NCBI RefSeq assembly: GCF_000785555.1
Contig: NZ_CP009129.1
Location: 2,294,001 to 2,358,000 of the forward strand
Length of the DNA: 64,000 nt
DNA from: Planococcus sp. PAMC 21323
GTDB lineage: Bacteria; Bacillota; Bacilli; Bacillales_A; Planococcaceae
Reading direction: 5' to 3'
In this document: positions 61,749 through 64,000 of the stretch, piece after piece
Layout: each line of letters begins with the position of its first letter
How positions within the stretch are numbered: the first letter of the stretch is position 1
The notes under the pieces: generated by a model
Told to the model about the DNA's origin: nothing
Databases searched by the model: none
Seen by the model: only the letters and a program-made list of their open reading frames with translations
Program-made: the position numbers and the translations under genes

Positions 61749-62534
61749 TTATGAAGTTACTAAAACTTTTGGTTCGACGAGTGACCCAATATACGTGCCG
61801 TCGCCTTTTCCTTCGGAAATATCGACAAGCTTTTCACGGCCTTCGCCTGATCCGATAAACACTTGAATGCCTGCATCCACTGCTTTTTTAGCTGCTTCTA
61901 CTTTCGACTTCATCCCGCCTGTTCCAACACCTGACGCGCCTTCTGCTGTCGCGGCATCTTCCATTTCCTGATGAATTTCTGTCAGGAATGTGTATTTTTC
62001 GGCATCTGGATTTTTCATCGGATTGTCTTGATAAATGCCGTTTATGTCTGTCAAAATCATTAAAAAGTCTGCGTCAATGAGCGTGCTGACTAACGCGGAC
62101 AACATATCATTGTCACCAAACGTCAATTCTTTCATAGCGACCGAATCATTTTCGTTAATGATTGGCAACACGTCTCGTTCTAATAAATTCGATATCGTGG
62201 CATTTGCATTTTTGTATAGATCTTTTGTTAAGAGTAATTGTGCTGCAACAATATCGTGTGTTTTGCATTCATCTGCGTATGCTTGCAACAACAACCCTTG
62301 CCCAACAGCTGCAGCTGATTGCTTATCTACCACTTTATCTGGTCGCGTTGCGTACCCAATGCTCTTAAATCCGGCTGCTACTGCACCTGATGAAATCAAT
62401 ACCACTTCATGGCCTTGTTCTTTCAAGCGTGCCACTGCCTGTACATGTTCACGCAATTTGCTAATTGACAATTTCCCGTTCAACTCCGTCAACGAACTAC
62501 TGCCAATCTTTACGACGATTCGTTTCTTCTCCAC
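61749..62534 (-). CDS. proB: Glutamate 5-kinase, short form without PUA domain
   Basis: First enzyme of proline synthesis. The amino-acid kinase fold is complete: [12 protein letters not shown] at the start, [13 protein letters not shown] [12 protein letters not shown] near 48, NENDSVAM near 130 and [15 protein letters not shown] near 205. At 261 residues it ends where the kinase domain ends, so the C-terminal PUA domain of the usual 360-370-residue ProB is missing. That short form is known in some bacteria. GTG 62534 is the start, after AGGAGAT. No T-box leader was seen upstream. Confidence 0.94.
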   Translation of the reverse strand: MEKKRIVVKIGSSSLTELNGKLSISKLREHVQAVARLKEQGHEVVLISSGAVAAGFKSIGYATRPDKVVDKQSAAAVGQGLLLQAYADECKTHDIVAAQLLLTKDLYKNANATISNLLERDVLPIINENDSVAMKELTFGDNDMLSALVSTLIDADFLMILTDINGIYQDNPMKNPDAEKYTFLTEIHQEMEDAATAEGASGVGTGGMKSKVEAAKKAVDAGIQVFIGSGEGREKLVDISEGKGDGTYIGSLVEPKVLVTS

Positions 62535-63151
62535 TAACTACCATCTCCTATTTTCACTGAAAATTCTTTTCTAAAATAAACCCTACTGATCTTGTAGCAT
62601 GTTTTCTTACTAAAAACTGCGCTGATCTAGATTTTATTTAATTTTATAGACCGAATAAATCTGGCGAAAAAAGTTGTATTTAGTAAATGATGAGCGTTAA
62701 ATCTTGCTTAGGTTTTAAAACCAAATTGTGGTCTTCTCTTTAAACCCAAGCCTTTTCTCACCAGCGCTTCGCAACGTTCGGTATTGTTTAACGGTCGCGT
62801 ACAGATGACCTTAAACAAAATCGTAAGTTGCAATGGTAACATATATTTTGTTCGTTTCCAAATTCTATCCATTTTTCAGATCGATTTTTTAGCTGCTAAA
62901 GCCTGCTGTATGTAGGAGTGTGGTTATTTATAAAAACTTAAAATAGTTGTTGTGAAGAAATGTACATACGTTAAAATTTTAATGAGCAACTACATTATTC
63001 TTTCTTCCATCTTCCCCAATTAAAGTATTTCCACCTAACATCCCCCCTATAATTGAAATTATTATATACTATTACATAAGTGATTCAGGAACTCCGCTTT
63101 CAAAATTAAAAGCGAAGTGCTGATTGCAAATTTGAAGTTGAGGTGAAAGAT
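62535..63151. other. Divergent gene-free region, proB / O-antigen-ligase-like gene
   Basis: About 617 bases. No T-box (no GGGTGG-type antiterminator box) was seen. At about 62708-62811 a stretch on the minus strand reads as protein-like codons (HLYATVKQYRTLRSAGEKR, then a stop) and may be a coding relic. A weak hairpin (CTCCGCTTT...AAGCGAAG) lies near 63095-63118, in the leader of the right-hand gene. Confidence 0.4.
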
Positions 63152-64000
63152 TTGGATTCGACGAAAGCCAGACTCGCTGCAAAAGTTATTGCAACGACCG
63201 GTATATTTACTGCACTACTTTTTATGGGCATGCAATTCACGGTACATCATTTTATGAGTAAGGAATCTTTACTTTTTCCGGCCATTATTTTATCCATTGT
63301 CTTGCTTTACCATGCGCTGATAGATCGTAAGCTTGTCAGCCAAAAAAGTAATTTAATCGTTCTCGGTTTATTACTGCTTTTCACTACTTATTACGTATTA
63401 AACAATAACTCGAATGCACCATTAAAACTTGAATACATAACGTATTTCTTGCTGATTGTTGCACTCTTTATAGCTATTGTATTCTTTAAAAACAGAATTG
63501 TAGATAAACGGATGTGGATCGTCTTTACTTTCATTTACGCCAATGTTTTCTTTTTACCAATTCTGCTATCTATCAATATCTTGATTGCCGCAAATTCAAA
63601 CGGCATCATTGCTTTTTTGCTGCTATTCTTTTGCCTCATCAATCTCAATGAAAAGAACATCATCCTAAAAGTGCTGAATCTATATACGACGATTTTGTTA
63701 GTTATCACGTTGTTCACAGCCACTTCTCGAACTGCCATGATGGCTTTCATCATTGTCATCTTTATTTTCTTTGCAATAAAATATCTATCCCGTTTTACGT
63801 TCCAACTATTGACTGCATTAATCCTCTTGAGTCCGGTGGTCACTGCACTATATGTTTATTTAAAATATACTTCCATCGGCCAAACTCTAAATGACCTCAG
63901 TATTCAGGTTACGGGGAAAATATTCTTTTCAGGGAGAGATCAAATTTGGGGAGATGCAGTAGAAACTGTACTACAGAAAGGTGCATTCTGGACAGGATTA
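63152..64000 (+). CDS. O-antigen ligase / polymerase family membrane protein, cut by window edge
   Basis: An open plus-strand frame runs from TTG 63152 to the end of the window (283 codons) with no stop. It holds eight or more hydrophobic helices, then TATSRTAMMAF and, near the edge, SGRDQIWGDAVETVLQKG, the Wzy_C (O-antigen ligase-like) signature that precedes the conserved large loop. Such proteins join or polymerise lipid-linked glycans on the outer face. A GAGGTG site lies 6 bases before the TTG. It may start another glycan cluster to the right. Confidence 0.82.
   Translation, partial: MDSTKARLAAKVIATTGIFTALLFMGMQFTVHHFMSKESLLFPAIILSIVLLYHALIDRKLVSQKSNLIVLGLLLLFTTYYVLNNNSNAPLKLEYITYFLLIVALFIAIVFFKNRIVDKRMWIVFTFIYANVFFLPILLSINILIAANSNGIIAFLLLFFCLINLNEKNIILKVLNLYTTILLVITLFTATSRTAMMAFIIVIFIFFAIKYLSRFTFQLLTALILLSPVVTALYVYLKYTSIGQTLNDLSIQVTGKIFFSGRDQIWGDAVETVLQKGAFWTGL

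Noticed and set aside
62535-63151. T-box or other riboswitch before proB
   Set aside because: T-boxes are known before proBA in Bacillus, so I looked for a GGGTGG-type box and a strong antiterminator hairpin and saw neither.
63535-63843. Minus-strand frame of 102 codons near the right edge
   Set aside because: Lies opposite the clear O-antigen-ligase-like frame and is Lys/Arg/Met-rich shadow sequence.

Overview
The window looks like a chromosomal segment of a low-GC Gram-positive bacterium of the Bacillales, most likely Planococcaceae (Planococcus or a close relative). The reasons are the AT-rich intergenic DNA, strong GGAGG-type ribosome binding sites with frequent TTG and GTG starts, catabolite (cre) boxes, VanZ, DUF2512 and Excalibur proteins, and a FemAB-like acyltransferase family. 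The genus is an inference from gene style, not a database result. No rRNA, tRNA, CRISPR array, intact transposase or phage was seen.

Region 1 (1-32.5 kb) is a surface-glycan island, mostly on the minus strand. A long cluster read from 13.2 kb down to 1 holds a Wzx flippase, VioA-type aminotransferase, RfbA, RfbB, a three-domain protein of unknown role, a second flippase, GDP-fucose synthase, GDP-mannose dehydratase, a GT2 glycosyltransferase, a Wzy-like polymerase and the first 38 codons of a GT1 glycosyltransferase. It predicts a polymer containing fucose and Qui4N-type sugars. Rightwards are another GT2, two paralogous membrane-anchored beta-helix proteins, two intact FemAB-like enzymes and one decayed copy, GalE, VanZ, a polysaccharide deacetylase, GalU and a MHYT-PAS-GGDEF-EAL protein. 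Six of these genes plus the decayed copy carry a similar AT-rich element (core TCTRAATAATCT), and six of the seven sites lie upstream of an extended -10 (TGnTAGAAT-like). This suggests one regulon.

Region 2 (26.8-47.7 kb) is mixed: cation/proton antiporter, Xre regulator, an apparently inactive SGNH protein, an N5-carboxyethyl-ornithine-synthase-like gene with a probable ATT start, a PLP enzyme, an ABC ATPase overlapping a trypsin-nuclease fusion, aldo/keto reductase, a helicase fused to a nuclease fold and a LexA-type protease domain, a 1.4-thousand-residue TPR-C39 protein, and a MarR / nitroreductase / monooxygenase stress group.

Region 3 (47.7-64 kb) holds a possible HEPN-family protein, a giant secreted amylopullulanase with two cre boxes, SDR and Excalibur proteins, a propeller-Ig exported protein, proBA, and the start of an O-antigen-ligase-like gene cut by the window edge.

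The most unusual items are (i) the UvrD-nuclease-LexA fusion at 37.4-39.8 kb with its autoprotease residues intact, (ii) intergenic arrays with a 20-22 bp (mostly exactly 21 bp) period, where the repeated word differs between loci but the period is shared, (iii) the shared promoter element of the glycan island, and (iv) the nucleotidyltransferase / NDP-kinase-like / kinase-like protein inside the polysaccharide operon.
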